A DNA stretch of 64,000 nucleotides. Origin: Anaerococcus degeneri. GTDB taxonomy: Bacteria > Bacillota > Clostridia > Tissierellales > Peptoniphilaceae. Under the pieces are notes generated by a model, which was given only the letters and a program-made list of their open reading frames with translations, searched no databases and was not told the DNA's origin. Positions within the stretch are counted from its first letter, which is position 1. Each line of letters opens with the position of its first letter. Shown piece after piece: positions 27,544 through 35,573 of this stretch. The position numbers were made by a program, and so were the translations under genes. The stretch spans positions 434,001-498,000 of the forward strand of contig NZ_JAGGLO010000001.1 in NCBI RefSeq assembly GCF_017874475.1, in the 5' to 3' direction.

Positions 27544-28426
27544 TGCATAGATTCAAAATATTTTTGTAATTGTAAGTATAATTTTCTCTAATTATTAATA
27601 GTTTATCATTAATTTTAATATTTGAATTATTAATTATATCAAAAGTATTAATGCTCACAAATCCAGTATTTTTATCATCAAAACGTCCATATAATACGTG
27701 AAGATTAAGTTTGATGGTATTATCACTTATAGCAAGCTGATAATTATTTTCTGCAACAAATAAATCTTTTATATCGGTTCCTGATTTAAATTCGAAATTT
27801 CCTATATCTTTGTTTATATTTGCCTTTACTATCCAAAATTTTCCTATTTTAGAATTTATGGAAAGTTTACTGATATAAAAATTTTCTATATCAGATAGAG
27901 CTAAAGTTGCTATTAGATCATTTTCGTTGTGTTTTAGAATAGGATAGGGTTTATCTCTTACAATCATATCATCTGTAAGCTTACTAATGACTTTATATCG
28001 ACTAGGATCATGCCTTTCTATTCCTATTAATTTTTCTATGTCCATAAGTTTCATTGATTCATAGGAAAAAAATTTGGAATTCCATTTTATAATCTTGTAT
28101 ATATCAAGGCTCTCCTCAGGGAAGGCCGGCATTAATTTGTGGGCAAGAAGCCTTGAATTTAAAAAAGGAATGTCAAAATTATCTCCATTAAAAGTTATAA
28201 GCTTTTTGCCTACTATTTCTCTGAGGAATATTTCTAAGAGTCTAATTTCCTCATTATCATTTTCTGCAAAATATTGGTAAATATAAGCCTCATCCTTTTC
28301 TTTTTTTACAAGACCCAAAAGTACCAATTTATCTCTATTAAAATCAAGTCCAGTAGTTTCTATATCTAAAACAAGGTCATTCTTATTTATTTTTTCTCCA
28401 CTAATTTTAATTTTTTTGCTTATCAT
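27518..28426 (-). CDS. YprB-like ribonuclease H-fold exonuclease
   Basis: A 302-residue DEDD-type nuclease. The first catalytic motif is LVLDIETTGLDFNRDKLVLLG near residue 20; ITFNGDNFDIPFL at about 96-108 is the second, and HNENDLIATLAL near 166-177 the third. These match the RNase_H_2 domain of YprB. The C-terminal third is a separate unknown beta region. A consensus TATAAT on this strand lies only 6 bases before the ATG, and there is no Shine-Dalgarno sequence, so the mRNA may be leaderless. It is the only - strand gene between bases 1 and 43505. DNA versus RNA preference is not known. Confidence 0.82.
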   Translation of the reverse strand: MISKKIKISGEKINKNDLVLDIETTGLDFNRDKLVLLGLVKKEKDEAYIYQYFAENDNEEIRLLEIFLREIVGKKLITFNGDNFDIPFLNSRLLAHKLMPAFPEESLDIYKIIKWNSKFFSYESMKLMDIEKLIGIERHDPSRYKVISKLTDDMIVRDKPYPILKHNENDLIATLALSDIENFYISKLSINSKIGKFWIVKANINKDIGNFEFKSGTDIKDLFVAENNYQLAISDNTIKLNLHVLYGRFDDKNTGFVSINTFDIINNSNIKINDKLLIIRENYTYNYKNILNLCKKIIENHY

Positions 28427-28438
28427 ATAAGCATTATA
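28418..28438 (-). promoter_or_regulatory. -10 element and palindrome at the yprB-like start codon
   Basis: On the - strand TATAAT (28433-28438) precedes the ATG (28424-28426) by 6 bases. The 15-bp palindrome GCTTAT-CAT-ATAAGC (28418-28432) is centred on the start codon. It could be an operator or chance; no good -35 is seen. Confidence 0.45.
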
Positions 28439-28478
28439 CTATTTATATCTTCTTAATATCAGTAAAAGCTCGCCAATC

Positions 28479-28506
28479 TTGTAATCTTTCTAAGCTCTAA
28501 TATAAT
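28479..28506 (+). promoter_or_regulatory. Candidate promoter for the cysteine desulfurase-thiI operon
   Basis: TTGTAA (28479-28484) and TATAAT (28501-28506) with a 16-base spacer; a second TATAAT overlaps at 28509-28514. AAGGAG lies just before the ATG at 28527. Confidence 0.6.
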
Positions 28507-28526
28507 AATATAATTAAGGAGTATAT

Positions 28527-29636
28527 ATGATATATTTAGATAATGCTGCAACTACAAAAATGTATGATGAAGCGATTGATGCCTATGTTGATGTTTGTAA
28601 AAATCATTTTGCTAATCCAAGTGCCCTTCATTCATACGGAATGGAAGCAGAAAACTTAATTAAAGATACAAAAAAATATATAGGAAAATTAATATCTGCT
28701 AGTGATTCAGAGATATTTTTTACTAAATCAGCTACAGAATCAAATAACATCGCAATAAAATCTTTTGATGGAGCAGCTATTACTAGCAGAATTGAACATT
28801 CTTCAGTCTATAATACCTTTAAGAACTCATATTTTGATGAAGTCAGATACGTTTTAAACAATAAGTATGGTTTCATTGATGAAGATGATCTTAGAGTAAA
28901 ATTAGATAATAAAGTTACATTTATATCTTTTATATATGTAAATAATGAAATAGGGACAATTCAAGATATTAAAAATATTTCAAAAATCATTAAAGATTTT
29001 AATAAGGATATTGTAATCCACATTGATGCGACTCAAGCCTTAGGAAAAATACCATGTGACGTTGAATACCTTGGCATCGATATGATGAGTTTTTCTGCAC
29101 ATAAATTTCATGGACCAAAACAACTCGGCGGTTTATATATTAGAAAAAATATTCAAGGGAAGATAAAACCTATTTTAGACGGTGGTTATCAGGAGATAGT
29201 TTCGTCAGGGACAAACAATCCGCCTGCAATTTATGCTTGCGGAATTGCCTTAAAAAAGCAAATTGAATCTAATGAATACTCCAAAATAGAAGAATTAAAT
29301 CACTACTTAAGAAAATTAATTAAGGAAAATATTAAAGATTCGTATATAATATCACCAATTGAGAATTCATCTCCATATATATTAGATGTTGCCTTTGCAA
29401 ATATAAAATCAGAAGTTCTACTTCATATGTTAGAAGAAGAAGAAATTTATGCATCAAGCGGCTCTGCCTGCTCAAAGGGCCAATATAGCAGGGTTTTATC
29501 AGCCCTAGGAATTGATAAAAAGTATATGGATGGCGCAATTAGGTTTTCTTTTTCTGGCGAAATAACAAAAAAAGATTTAGATTTTACTTTAAAAGTATTA
29601 AAAAATAGTATAGAAATGATAAGGATGGTAATTTAA
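28527..29636 (+). CDS. Cysteine desulfurase, NifS/IscS family
   Basis: A 369-residue PLP enzyme that moves sulfur from cysteine to an acceptor. It opens with IYLDNAATTKMYDEAID; the PLP Lys is in SFSAHKFHGPKQLGGLYI at about residue 195, and the persulfide Cys is in YASSGSACSKGQYSRVL near residue 318. It precedes thiI with a one-base overlap, so its likely job is to feed sulfur to ThiI for 4-thiouridine, as with NifZ-ThiI of Bacillus. A general iron-sulfur role is also possible, because no IscU/SufU is adjacent. The Rrf2 gene that often accompanies iscS lies 6 kb away. Confidence 0.93.
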   Translation: MIYLDNAATTKMYDEAIDAYVDVCKNHFANPSALHSYGMEAENLIKDTKKYIGKLISASDSEIFFTKSATESNNIAIKSFDGAAITSRIEHSSVYNTFKNSYFDEVRYVLNNKYGFIDEDDLRVKLDNKVTFISFIYVNNEIGTIQDIKNISKIIKDFNKDIVIHIDATQALGKIPCDVEYLGIDMMSFSAHKFHGPKQLGGLYIRKNIQGKIKPILDGGYQEIVSSGTNNPPAIYACGIALKKQIESNEYSKIEELNHYLRKLIKENIKDSYIISPIENSSPYILDVAFANIKSEVLLHMLEEEEIYASSGSACSKGQYSRVLSALGIDKKYMDGAIRFSFSGEITKKDLDFTLKVLKNSIEMIRMVI

Positions 29637-30799
29637 TGGAATGGATGTTAGCGGTAAGTTTTGGAGAGATATTTCTAAAGGGTAAAAATAGGCATATTTT
29701 CTACAAAACAGCTATTGATAATATAAAAAGAAATATAAGAGATATTCCATATGAAGAAATGTATTCAGAATCTTCTAAACTTTATATAAGGGCTGATGAA
29801 AAAGATTTTGAAAAAATTAAAGATAATATTTTAAAAGTCTTTGGAATATCATATGTTGCTTATGCTGTGAAGACTGAAAAAAACATTGAGAGCATATATG
29901 AAGCTTGCAAGGTTGATCTTGAGAAATATTTTTCAGATAAGCTTTATACTTTTAAAGTTGAGACAAAAAGAACAGACAAGGCTTTCGAATATAAATCACC
30001 AGAACTATCCGCAAAGATTGGAGGATTTATTTTAAGAGATTTTCCAAACTTAAAGGTGGATGTTCATAATCCTGACTTCAAAGTATTTATCGATGTGAAA
30101 GATAATGTTTATGTGTATTCAAAGAGATTTGAAGGTCTTGGCGGACTTCCTATTGGCTCTTCTGGCAAGGGACTTTTATTATTATCAGGAGGAATTGATT
30201 CACCAGTTGCTGGTTTTATGGTAGCAAAAAGAGGAATGAAGCTCGATTGTATTCATTTCCACTCTTATCCTTTCACTTCTAAAAGAGCCCTCCAAAAGGC
30301 TATAGATCTGGCTGAAATCATGTCTGCCTATACTGGCAAAATGAGAATATATTCAGTAAATCTAGCAAATATATATAAGGCAATAAACCAGAATTGTGAT
30401 AGGCGAGAAACAACTATTCTCTCAAGAAGATTTATGATGAGAATTGCCAATAAAATTTCTGAAGCAAATGATTATCAAGCTTTAATAACAGGTGAATCTT
30501 TGGGGCAAGTTGCAAGCCAAACTATTGAGTCGGTTGCGGTTATTAATGATTCATCAAAAAGACCAATTCTAAGACCGCTGATAGCAATGGATAAGAAAGA
30601 TATAATAGATATATCAATGAAAATTGGCTCTTATGATAAATCAATTGAGCCATATGATGATTGTTGTTCAATTTTCGCACCTGATAAGCCAGTTACAAAA
30701 CCAAAACTAACCTATATAAAATTATCGGAGGAAAATCTTGATATAGAGACCTTAGAAAATAATGCAATAAACAATATGGAAATAATTGAAATTGCTTGA
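29636..30799 (+). CDS. thiI: tRNA 4-thiouridine synthase ThiI
   Basis: A 387-residue enzyme thiolating U8 of tRNA. It has an N-terminal ferredoxin-like region and THUMP domain (about 60-165), then the PP-loop ATP pyrophosphatase domain with GLLLLSGGIDSPVAGFMVAKRG near residue 180. There is no C-terminal rhodanese domain, as in Gram-positive ThiI, so sulfur would come directly from the upstream cysteine desulfurase. The stop codon overlaps the -35 box of the rplU promoter. A role in thiazole synthesis is less likely for this short form. Confidence 0.95.
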   Translation: MEWMLAVSFGEIFLKGKNRHIFYKTAIDNIKRNIRDIPYEEMYSESSKLYIRADEKDFEKIKDNILKVFGISYVAYAVKTEKNIESIYEACKVDLEKYFSDKLYTFKVETKRTDKAFEYKSPELSAKIGGFILRDFPNLKVDVHNPDFKVFIDVKDNVYVYSKRFEGLGGLPIGSSGKGLLLLSGGIDSPVAGFMVAKRGMKLDCIHFHSYPFTSKRALQKAIDLAEIMSAYTGKMRIYSVNLANIYKAINQNCDRRETTILSRRFMMRIANKISEANDYQALITGESLGQVASQTIESVAVINDSSKRPILRPLIAMDKKDIIDISMKIGSYDKSIEPYDDCCSIFAPDKPVTKPKLTYIKLSEENLDIETLENNAINNMEIIEIA

Positions 30800-30823
30800 C
30801 AAAGTCATAATAGAGAGTAATAT
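30796..30823 (+). promoter_or_regulatory. Promoter for rplU-prp-rpmA
   Basis: A consensus TTGACA at 30796-30801, overlapping the thiI stop codon, and TAATAT at 30818-30823 with a 16-base spacer. Transcription would begin just before the L21 leader element. Confidence 0.7.
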
Positions 30824-30827
30824 ATAT

Positions 30828-30874
30828 GAGTAGACCGCTCAGCTAGGGCTCTGATCCCCGAATGCTGGCGAGAA
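30828..30874 (+). ncRNA. Ribosomal protein L21 leader RNA
   Basis: The leader carries ACCGCTCAGC, GGGCTCTGATCCCC and GAATGCTGGCGAGA in order. These segments match the conserved core of the Firmicutes L21 leader as I remember it. CAGC (within CGCTCAGC) pairs with GCTG, CGC with GCG, and GGG with CCC to give a compact hairpin. It lies between the promoter and the AGGAGG of rplU, the expected place for autoregulation by L21. The identification is from motif memory, not an Rfam search. Confidence 0.82.
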
Positions 30875-30896
30875 TATTATAAATAGGAGGCTTTCC

Positions 30897-31208
30897 ATGT
30901 ACGCAATTATTAAGACAGGTGGAAAACAATACAAAGTATCAGAAGGTGACTTAGTAAGAGTTGAAAAACTTGCTTACGAAGTTGGTGAGACTGTAGATTT
31001 TGATCAAGTACTATTAGTATCTAACGATGGTGAACTTAAAGTAGGTTCTCCAATAGTAGAAGGTGCTAAGGTATCAGCAACAGTTGAAGATCAAAACAAA
31101 GATAAAAAAATTGTTGTTTATAAATATAAACCTAAAAAACAATATAGAAAAAAACACGGCCACAGACAACCTTATACTTTAGTAAAAATTAATAGCATAA
31201 GTCTTTAA
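30897..31208 (+). CDS. rplU: 50S ribosomal protein L21
   Basis: A 103-residue ribosomal protein binding 23S rRNA. Signatures are [25 protein letters not shown] at the start, split here by position 1-25, the [22 protein letters not shown] strand region, and the basic end [24 protein letters not shown] at 30885-30890 is 6 bases from the ATG. Expression is likely controlled by the L21 leader upstream. It is followed with a one-base overlap by prp and then rpmA, the standard Firmicutes L21-Prp-L27 order. Confidence 0.98.
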   Translation: MYAIIKTGGKQYKVSEGDLVRVEKLAYEVGETVDFDQVLLVSNDGELKVGSPIVEGAKVSATVEDQNKDKKIVVYKYKPKKQYRKKHGHRQPYTLVKINSISL

Positions 31209-31525
31209 TGATTAATATTGATTTATTAATCAACAAAAAAGATGAAATAGTAGGTTTTGAAATAAAAGGCCATGCCGAATATGATGAATATGGCAAGGAC
31301 CTTGTATGTTCAGCTGTAACTATACTTGCCTATAGCTGTGTGAACAGTCTTGACAAATATACTGATGATGTTTGTTTTATAGATGATGAAATAACAATGT
31401 CTGTTAATATCGATAATCCTAATAGGGATACAAATGTGATATTCGAGTATTTTAAGACTGGTATTGAAACACTTTTAGGTAACTATAGCAGCTACGTAAA
31501 ATTAAATTATAAGGAGAAATTATGA
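31208..31525 (+). CDS. prp: Ribosomal-processing cysteine protease Prp
   Basis: A 105-residue YsxB-family protease that removes the N-terminal extension of L27. The catalytic pair is His22 in [15 protein letters not shown] and Cys34 in [16 protein letters not shown], at the same positions as in Staphylococcus Prp. It lies between rplU and rpmA with overlaps at both ends (1 and 4 bases), so protease and substrate are made together. The L27 encoded next carries the matching cleavage motif. Family and role are well established; activity here is inferred from intact residues. Confidence 0.95.
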   Translation: MINIDLLINKKDEIVGFEIKGHAEYDEYGKDLVCSAVTILAYSCVNSLDKYTDDVCFIDDEITMSVNIDNPNRDTNVIFEYFKTGIETLLGNYSSYVKLNYKEKL

Positions 31526-31803
31526 TATTAAATATTAATTTACAAAGATTTTCAAGCAAAAAGGGAGTTTCTTCATCTAAAAACGGTAGGGACTCAAGAG
31601 CTAAAAGACTTGGTGTTAAAAGAGCTGATGGTCAATTTGTTAACGCTGGAACAATCATTGTTAGACAAAGGGGAACAAAAATTCACCCAGGTAACAACGT
31701 TAAAAGAGGTTCTGATGATACTCTTTATGCATCATGTGAAGGTGTTGTAAAATTTGAAAGAAAAGGCAAAAGCAGAAAACAAGTATCTGTTTATGCACAA
31801 TAA
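31522..31803 (+). CDS. rpmA: 50S ribosomal protein L27, with cleavable N-terminus
   Basis: A 93-residue precursor. The first ten residues, [10 protein letters not shown], form the Prp-type extension; cutting after Phe10 leaves mature [21 protein letters not shown]. The exposed N-terminus reaches the peptidyl transferase centre. The cleavage context here is LQRF followed by Ser, whereas the better known staphylococcal site is LQFF followed by Ala. The rest ([21 protein letters not shown]) is standard. A terminator follows the stop by 15 bases. Confidence 0.98.
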   Translation: MILNINLQRFSSKKGVSSSKNGRDSRAKRLGVKRADGQFVNAGTIIVRQRGTKIHPGNNVKRGSDDTLYASCEGVVKFERKGKSRKQVSVYAQ

Positions 31804-31818
31804 GAGATTAAAAATTAA

Positions 31819-31843
31819 GCTTGCCTTTGGCAAGCCTTTTTTT
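31819..31843 (+). terminator. Terminator after rpmA
   Basis: GCTTGCC (31819-31825) pairs with GGCAAGC (31829-31835), loop TTT, then C and a run of seven T. It separates the L21-L27 operon from obg. Confidence 0.87.
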
Positions 31844-31857
31844 ATGAAAGGAAAACT

Positions 31858-33138
31858 ATGATTGATATTGCAAAAATAAGCATCAAAGCAGGAGATGGGG
31901 GTAATGGTGCAGTAGCCTGGAGAAGGGAAAAGTATGAACCTACTGGAGGACCTGCTGGTGGCGATGGTGGTGACGGCGGCTCGATTATTATTAGAGCTAC
32001 TAGAAACCTATCTACACTTGATGAATTTAGATATAAGAAAAATTTTAAAGCAGATAATGGTGAACAGGGTGGTAAGAGCAAGAAATTTGGGAAAAAAGGT
32101 GAAGATCTTTATATACCAGTTCCCGTTGGCACTTTAATTAGAGAGGCAGAATCTAATACCATAATCAAGGATATGAAAAAAGACGGCGAAGAATTTTTGA
32201 TAGCTAAGGGCGGTAGAGGAGGACGTGGAAATGTTCACTTCAAAAACTCAATTAGACAAGCCCCAAGATTTGCTGAGTCGGGCAAAAAAGGCCAAGAAAT
32301 CGAAGTTGTTTTTGAACTTAAAGTACTCGCTGACGTTGGCCTAGTAGGACTTCCTAATGTTGGTAAATCTACACTTCTTTCTGTAATAACAAAAGCAAAG
32401 CCAAAGATAGCAAATTATCATTTTACAACAATAGATCCAAACCTTGGGGTTGTTAATGTAGACCATGAAAGAAGTTTTATTGTAGCCGATATAGCAGGTC
32501 TAATAGAGGGTGCAAGTGAAGGCACAGGACTTGGTCATGACTTTTTAAGACACATTGAAAGATGCAGAATTTTAATTCACCTTGTTGATATTTCTGGGCT
32601 TGAGGGTAGAAATCCTATAGAAGACTTTGAACTAATAAATAAGGAATTAAAGCTTTATAACGAAAAACTATCTGAAAAGCCAATGATTGTGGCCTTAAAT
32701 AAATCAGAACTTGATTATAATGATAATGCTTCAAAATTTATAGCAGAGTATGGAAAAGACTACAAGATATTTAAGATTTCTGCTGCTACCACAACAGGAA
32801 TTAAGGAAATGATTGACTATGTTACAGAGGAACTTGAAAAATCAAACCAAGAGGAATTTGCTTTATATGAAGAAGTCGATGAAAATTTCCTAGAAGATTT
32901 CTATAATAAAGAAATTGACTTTGACTTAAATATCAAAAAAGAAAATGAAATCTACCTTGTTTATGGAAAAAGAGTTGATAATCTATTAAAGAAAGTCAAC
33001 ATTGACGACTATGATTCTATGATTTATTTTGAATCAACATTAAGGGAGATGCAAGTATTTGACAAATTAAAAGAAATGGGAATAGAAGACGGAGATAGTG
33101 TTGCTGTAGGTGATATTGTCTTTGAATACTATGAATAG
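31858..33138 (+). CDS. obg: GTPase Obg (ObgE/CgtA)
   Basis: A 426-residue essential GTPase linked to 50S maturation and stress signalling. The N-terminal glycine-rich Obg fold covers about 1-158 (KAGDGGNGAVAWRREKY, GGRGGRGN). The G domain has GLPNVGKSTLLSVITKAKP, FTTIDPNLG, DIAGLIEGASEG and ALNKSEL. The C-terminal OCT domain, about 345-424, is present, as is usual in Firmicutes. AAAGGA precedes the ATG just after the rpmA terminator, so obg starts either from read-through or from a promoter I cannot define. Confidence 0.96.
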   Translation: MIDIAKISIKAGDGGNGAVAWRREKYEPTGGPAGGDGGDGGSIIIRATRNLSTLDEFRYKKNFKADNGEQGGKSKKFGKKGEDLYIPVPVGTLIREAESNTIIKDMKKDGEEFLIAKGGRGGRGNVHFKNSIRQAPRFAESGKKGQEIEVVFELKVLADVGLVGLPNVGKSTLLSVITKAKPKIANYHFTTIDPNLGVVNVDHERSFIVADIAGLIEGASEGTGLGHDFLRHIERCRILIHLVDISGLEGRNPIEDFELINKELKLYNEKLSEKPMIVALNKSELDYNDNASKFIAEYGKDYKIFKISAATTTGIKEMIDYVTEELEKSNQEEFALYEEVDENFLEDFYNKEIDFDLNIKKENEIYLVYGKRVDNLLKKVNIDDYDSMIYFESTLREMQVFDKLKEMGIEDGDSVAVGDIVFEYYE

Positions 33139-33146
33139 GAGGATGT

Positions 33147-33431
33147 ATGTTAACAGGTAAACAAAGAGCTAGATTAAAGCAAGAAGCTCATGATTTTAAA
33201 CCAATAATCAATATTGGAAAACTATCTATATCAGACCAATTACTTGAGGCAATTGATCAAGCGCTTGAAGCTAGGGAATTGATAAAAGTAAAAATATTAA
33301 ATAATAACTTAGATGATGCTGATTATATTATTGATACAATAGTTGAAAAACTTAACTGTGAATTTATTTCACATATCGGTTCGATTTTTACAATCTATAG
33401 AAAAAGCGACAATAATCTTTATAATTTATAA
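33147..33431 (+). CDS. yhbY: YhbY-family RNA-binding protein (CRM domain)
   Basis: A 94-residue single CRM domain. It has LTGKQRARLKQEAHDFKPIINIG with the usual KxxRxxLRxxAH pattern, LLEAIDQALEARELIKVKI, and a strand ending FTIYRKS. YhbY associates with pre-50S particles and binds rRNA. Its place between obg and nadD is the classic obg-yhbY-nadD-yqeK-rsfS order. AGGAGG lies 5 bases before the ATG and the stop overlaps nadD by one base. Confidence 0.93.
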   Translation: MLTGKQRARLKQEAHDFKPIINIGKLSISDQLLEAIDQALEARELIKVKILNNNLDDADYIIDTIVEKLNCEFISHIGSIFTIYRKSDNNLYNL

Positions 33432-34027
33432 TGAGAATAGGTTTATATGGTGGGACTTTTGATCCAATCCATCTGGGTCATCTAATAGTAATTGAAAATG
33501 CAATCAATGAAATGAAATTAGACAGGGTGGTTATTCTGCCAAGCTCAAATCCTCCCCACAAAAAACATAAAAATAAGACTAAAGCAGATATCAGGGTAGA
33601 GATGGTTGCTGAAGCGATAAAAGATAATCCGAAAATAATTTTATCTACTTTTGAATCTTCAAATAATGCTGTTAGGTATACACATGATACCTTGGAATAT
33701 TTCACAAAAAATTTAAAAAATCACGAAATATTTTATATCATGGGAGAAGATTCTTTTATGACTATAGATTCTTGGAGAAATTACAATAAAATACTCGGAT
33801 TTAATATCATAGTATTTGCACGAGAAGGTATAGAAAAGAACAGTCCACTTGTTAAAAAAGTTGAAAAAATCCGCAAAGATAATCATAACATTTACCTTAT
33901 AGATATCTTAAATATAAATATTTCTTCAACTTTAATTAGGTCTTTATCCAAAGAAGATAAGAGCTTAAAGTATCTAGTTAAGGACGAAGTTGAATATATT
34001 ATAAAAAATAGGAATTTGTATGAATAA
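33431..34027 (+). CDS. nadD: Nicotinate-mononucleotide adenylyltransferase
   Basis: A 198-residue nucleotidyltransferase joining ATP and nicotinate mononucleotide in NAD synthesis. The nucleotide-binding motif is GLYGGTFDPIHLGHLIV at the N-terminus, then LPSSNPPHK, IMGEDSF and the C-terminal ISSTLIRS. It is the standard length. It overlaps yhbY by one base and yqeK by 8 bases. The cluster ties cofactor synthesis to ribosome factors, an old conserved linkage without a settled functional reason. Confidence 0.95.
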   Translation: MRIGLYGGTFDPIHLGHLIVIENAINEMKLDRVVILPSSNPPHKKHKNKTKADIRVEMVAEAIKDNPKIILSTFESSNNAVRYTHDTLEYFTKNLKNHEIFYIMGEDSFMTIDSWRNYNKILGFNIIVFAREGIEKNSPLVKKVEKIRKDNHNIYLIDILNINISSTLIRSLSKEDKSLKYLVKDEVEYIIKNRNLYE

Positions 34028-34604
34028 TATCAAAGAAATCGAATTTAAGTTGCTTGAAGATATAGGCAAAAAAAGATTTGAACATAGCCTTAGAGTTGCT
34101 GAAACAGCGAAAAAACTTGCTGAAACTTATGGAATAGACGAAAAAAAAGCCTATCTTGCAGGTCTTATCCATGATTGTGCAAAATATAATGAAGAAGCCT
34201 ATATAAGTAAATACAATATAGATTTTTCTATATATCCGGTGTCTTCGATTAAAGATCCTGTACTCCATTCATTTTTAGGAGCAGAAGTCGCAAAAAAAGT
34301 GTATAATATATACGATAGGGATATATTAAAAGCTATCGAATATCATACAACAGGTAGACCTGCTATGAGCGAATTAGAAAAGATTATTTTTACAGCTGAT
34401 GCTATTGAGCCAGCTAGAGACTTTGAAGGCATTGAAAATATTAGAAAATTAGCTTTTGAAAACCTAAATGAAGCTATACTAAATCTTTTGGATACCAACA
34501 TAATATTTTTGATAGGCAAGAAGGCTTTGATAAATCCCTTGAGCTTTGAAGCAAGAAATTACTTGATTGAGGAGAAAAATGGAAAAATTAGACATAATAG
34601 TTAA
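34020..34604 (+). CDS. yqeK: YqeK-family HD phosphohydrolase
   Basis: A 194-residue HD-domain protein. The motif HSLRVAETAKKLA supplies the first His, LAGLIHDCAKY the HD pair, and EYHTTGRP and FTADAIEPARDF the remaining metal ligands. YqeK homologues are symmetrical diadenosine tetraphosphate (Ap4A) hydrolases that use iron, so this gene probably removes Ap4A. Position between nadD and rsfS is standard. The 3' end overlaps rsfS by 26 bases when rsfS starts at its best-supported ATG. The first His reads as EHSLRVAET in the sequence at about residues 20-28. Confidence 0.92.
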   Translation: MNNIKEIEFKLLEDIGKKRFEHSLRVAETAKKLAETYGIDEKKAYLAGLIHDCAKYNEEAYISKYNIDFSIYPVSSIKDPVLHSFLGAEVAKKVYNIYDRDILKAIEYHTTGRPAMSELEKIIFTADAIEPARDFEGIENIRKLAFENLNEAILNLLDTNIIFLIGKKALINPLSFEARNYLIEEKNGKIRHNS

Positions 34605-34887
34605 AACATTAGAAGATAAATTAGCTGAAGATGTAAATGTCATAAAACTAGAAGACTCATCTGTTGCAGACTACTTTGTTATAGCTACAGGTAACTCTAT
34701 AAACCAAACTAGGGCCTTAGCTGATTATATAGAAGAAAATCTTCATAAAGAAGGTTATGAGCTTTTATCTAATGAAGGGCTTCGTGAGGGAGAATGGATT
34801 CTAATAGATGCTGGGGACATAATAGTACACATCTTCACCCAAAAGCAAAGAAAGTTTTATGATTTAGATAATTTGTGGGAGAATTAA
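34579..34887 (+). CDS. rsfS: Ribosome silencing factor RsfS
   Basis: A 102-residue factor that binds L14 and blocks subunit joining when nutrients are short. Motifs KLEDSSVADYFVIATGNSINQTRALADYI and GLREGEWILIDAGDIIVHIF (in parts) are diagnostic. I start it at ATG 34579, with GAGGAG just upstream; an in-frame TTG at 34567 would contain that ribosome binding site. The last codons and TAA lie in the terminator hairpin. It ends the obg-to-rsfS operon. Confidence 0.95.
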   Translation: MEKLDIIVKTLEDKLAEDVNVIKLEDSSVADYFVIATGNSINQTRALADYIEENLHKEGYELLSNEGLREGEWILIDAGDIIVHIFTQKQRKFYDLDNLWEN

Positions 34888-34903
34888 TCTCTCCCACTTT
34901 TTA
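34875..34903 (+). terminator. Terminator overlapping the rsfS stop
   Basis: GTGGGAGA (34875-34882) pairs perfectly with TCTCCCAC (34890-34897), loop of 7, then TTTTTA. The comEA-like ribosome binding site TAGGAG follows at once. Confidence 0.82.
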
Positions 34904-34914
34904 TAGGAGTTGAT

Positions 34915-35565
34915 ATGCCTAAGGATAGGAAAGATAAAATTATTTTTGCAGGTGTTATTTTCCTTGCTTTTCTTGTCGCAAATATTTTTTCTAACGGTGG
35001 GTTTAAAGATATTTTTAATAAAAACGAGGACGAAATTGTAATATCTAACCCTGATAACGAAAATCAAGACGATGAGAAAAACAAAGAAGTGTCCTCAAAT
35101 GATTTATCTATCGAGGATAAGAAAGTATATATTTCTGGAGAAGTCAAAAACTCTGGTGTATATGATATAAAAGATGGAGATAGATTAGATGATCTTGTCA
35201 AAAGAGCTGGGGGTTTTACAGAAAAAGCAGATATTAACGCTATAAATCTAGCTTTAAAGCTGGAAGATCAGATGAAAATATACATACCTAATATTGATGA
35301 GAATCAAAACATAAATGCTGATAATACCAATCTAGCCGTAGGGGAAGTTACATCTACTAATCCAAAGTCGCAAGGCCAAAAGATAAATATAAACTTGGCT
35401 AGTAAGGAAGAGCTGATGACCCTGCCTAATATTGGTGAAAAAAGAGCTCAAGCCATTCTAGACTATAGGCAAGAAAACAAATTTACAAAAATCGAAGATA
35501 TAAAAAATGTAAGTGGCATAGGTGATAAGTATTTTGAAGCTATGAAAGATTTGATTACAGTATAG
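34915..35565 (+). CDS. ComEA-like membrane-anchored DNA-binding protein
   Basis: A 216-residue protein with one N-terminal membrane helix (about 9-27), a Glu/Asp/Asn-rich linker, a SLBB domain at about 66-130 (VYISGEVKNSGVYDIKDGDRLDD) and a C-terminal double helix-hairpin-helix (INLASKEELMTLPNIGEKRAQAILDY, KNVSGIGDKYFEAM). This is the plan of ComEA, the receptor that catches DNA outside the membrane during transformation. comEC and comEB are not next to it. It could also serve in general envelope-DNA binding; competence is not shown by this gene alone. Confidence 0.88.
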   Translation: MPKDRKDKIIFAGVIFLAFLVANIFSNGGFKDIFNKNEDEIVISNPDNENQDDEKNKEVSSNDLSIEDKKVYISGEVKNSGVYDIKDGDRLDDLVKRAGGFTEKADINAINLALKLEDQMKIYIPNIDENQNINADNTNLAVGEVTSTNPKSQGQKININLASKEELMTLPNIGEKRAQAILDYRQENKFTKIEDIKNVSGIGDKYFEAMKDLITV

Positions 35566-35573
35566 GGGTATAT

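Noticed and set aside
31842-32081. A Pro/Ser-rich - strand frame opposite obg
   Set aside because: It is the reverse of the glycine-rich Obg repeats and has no start signals.
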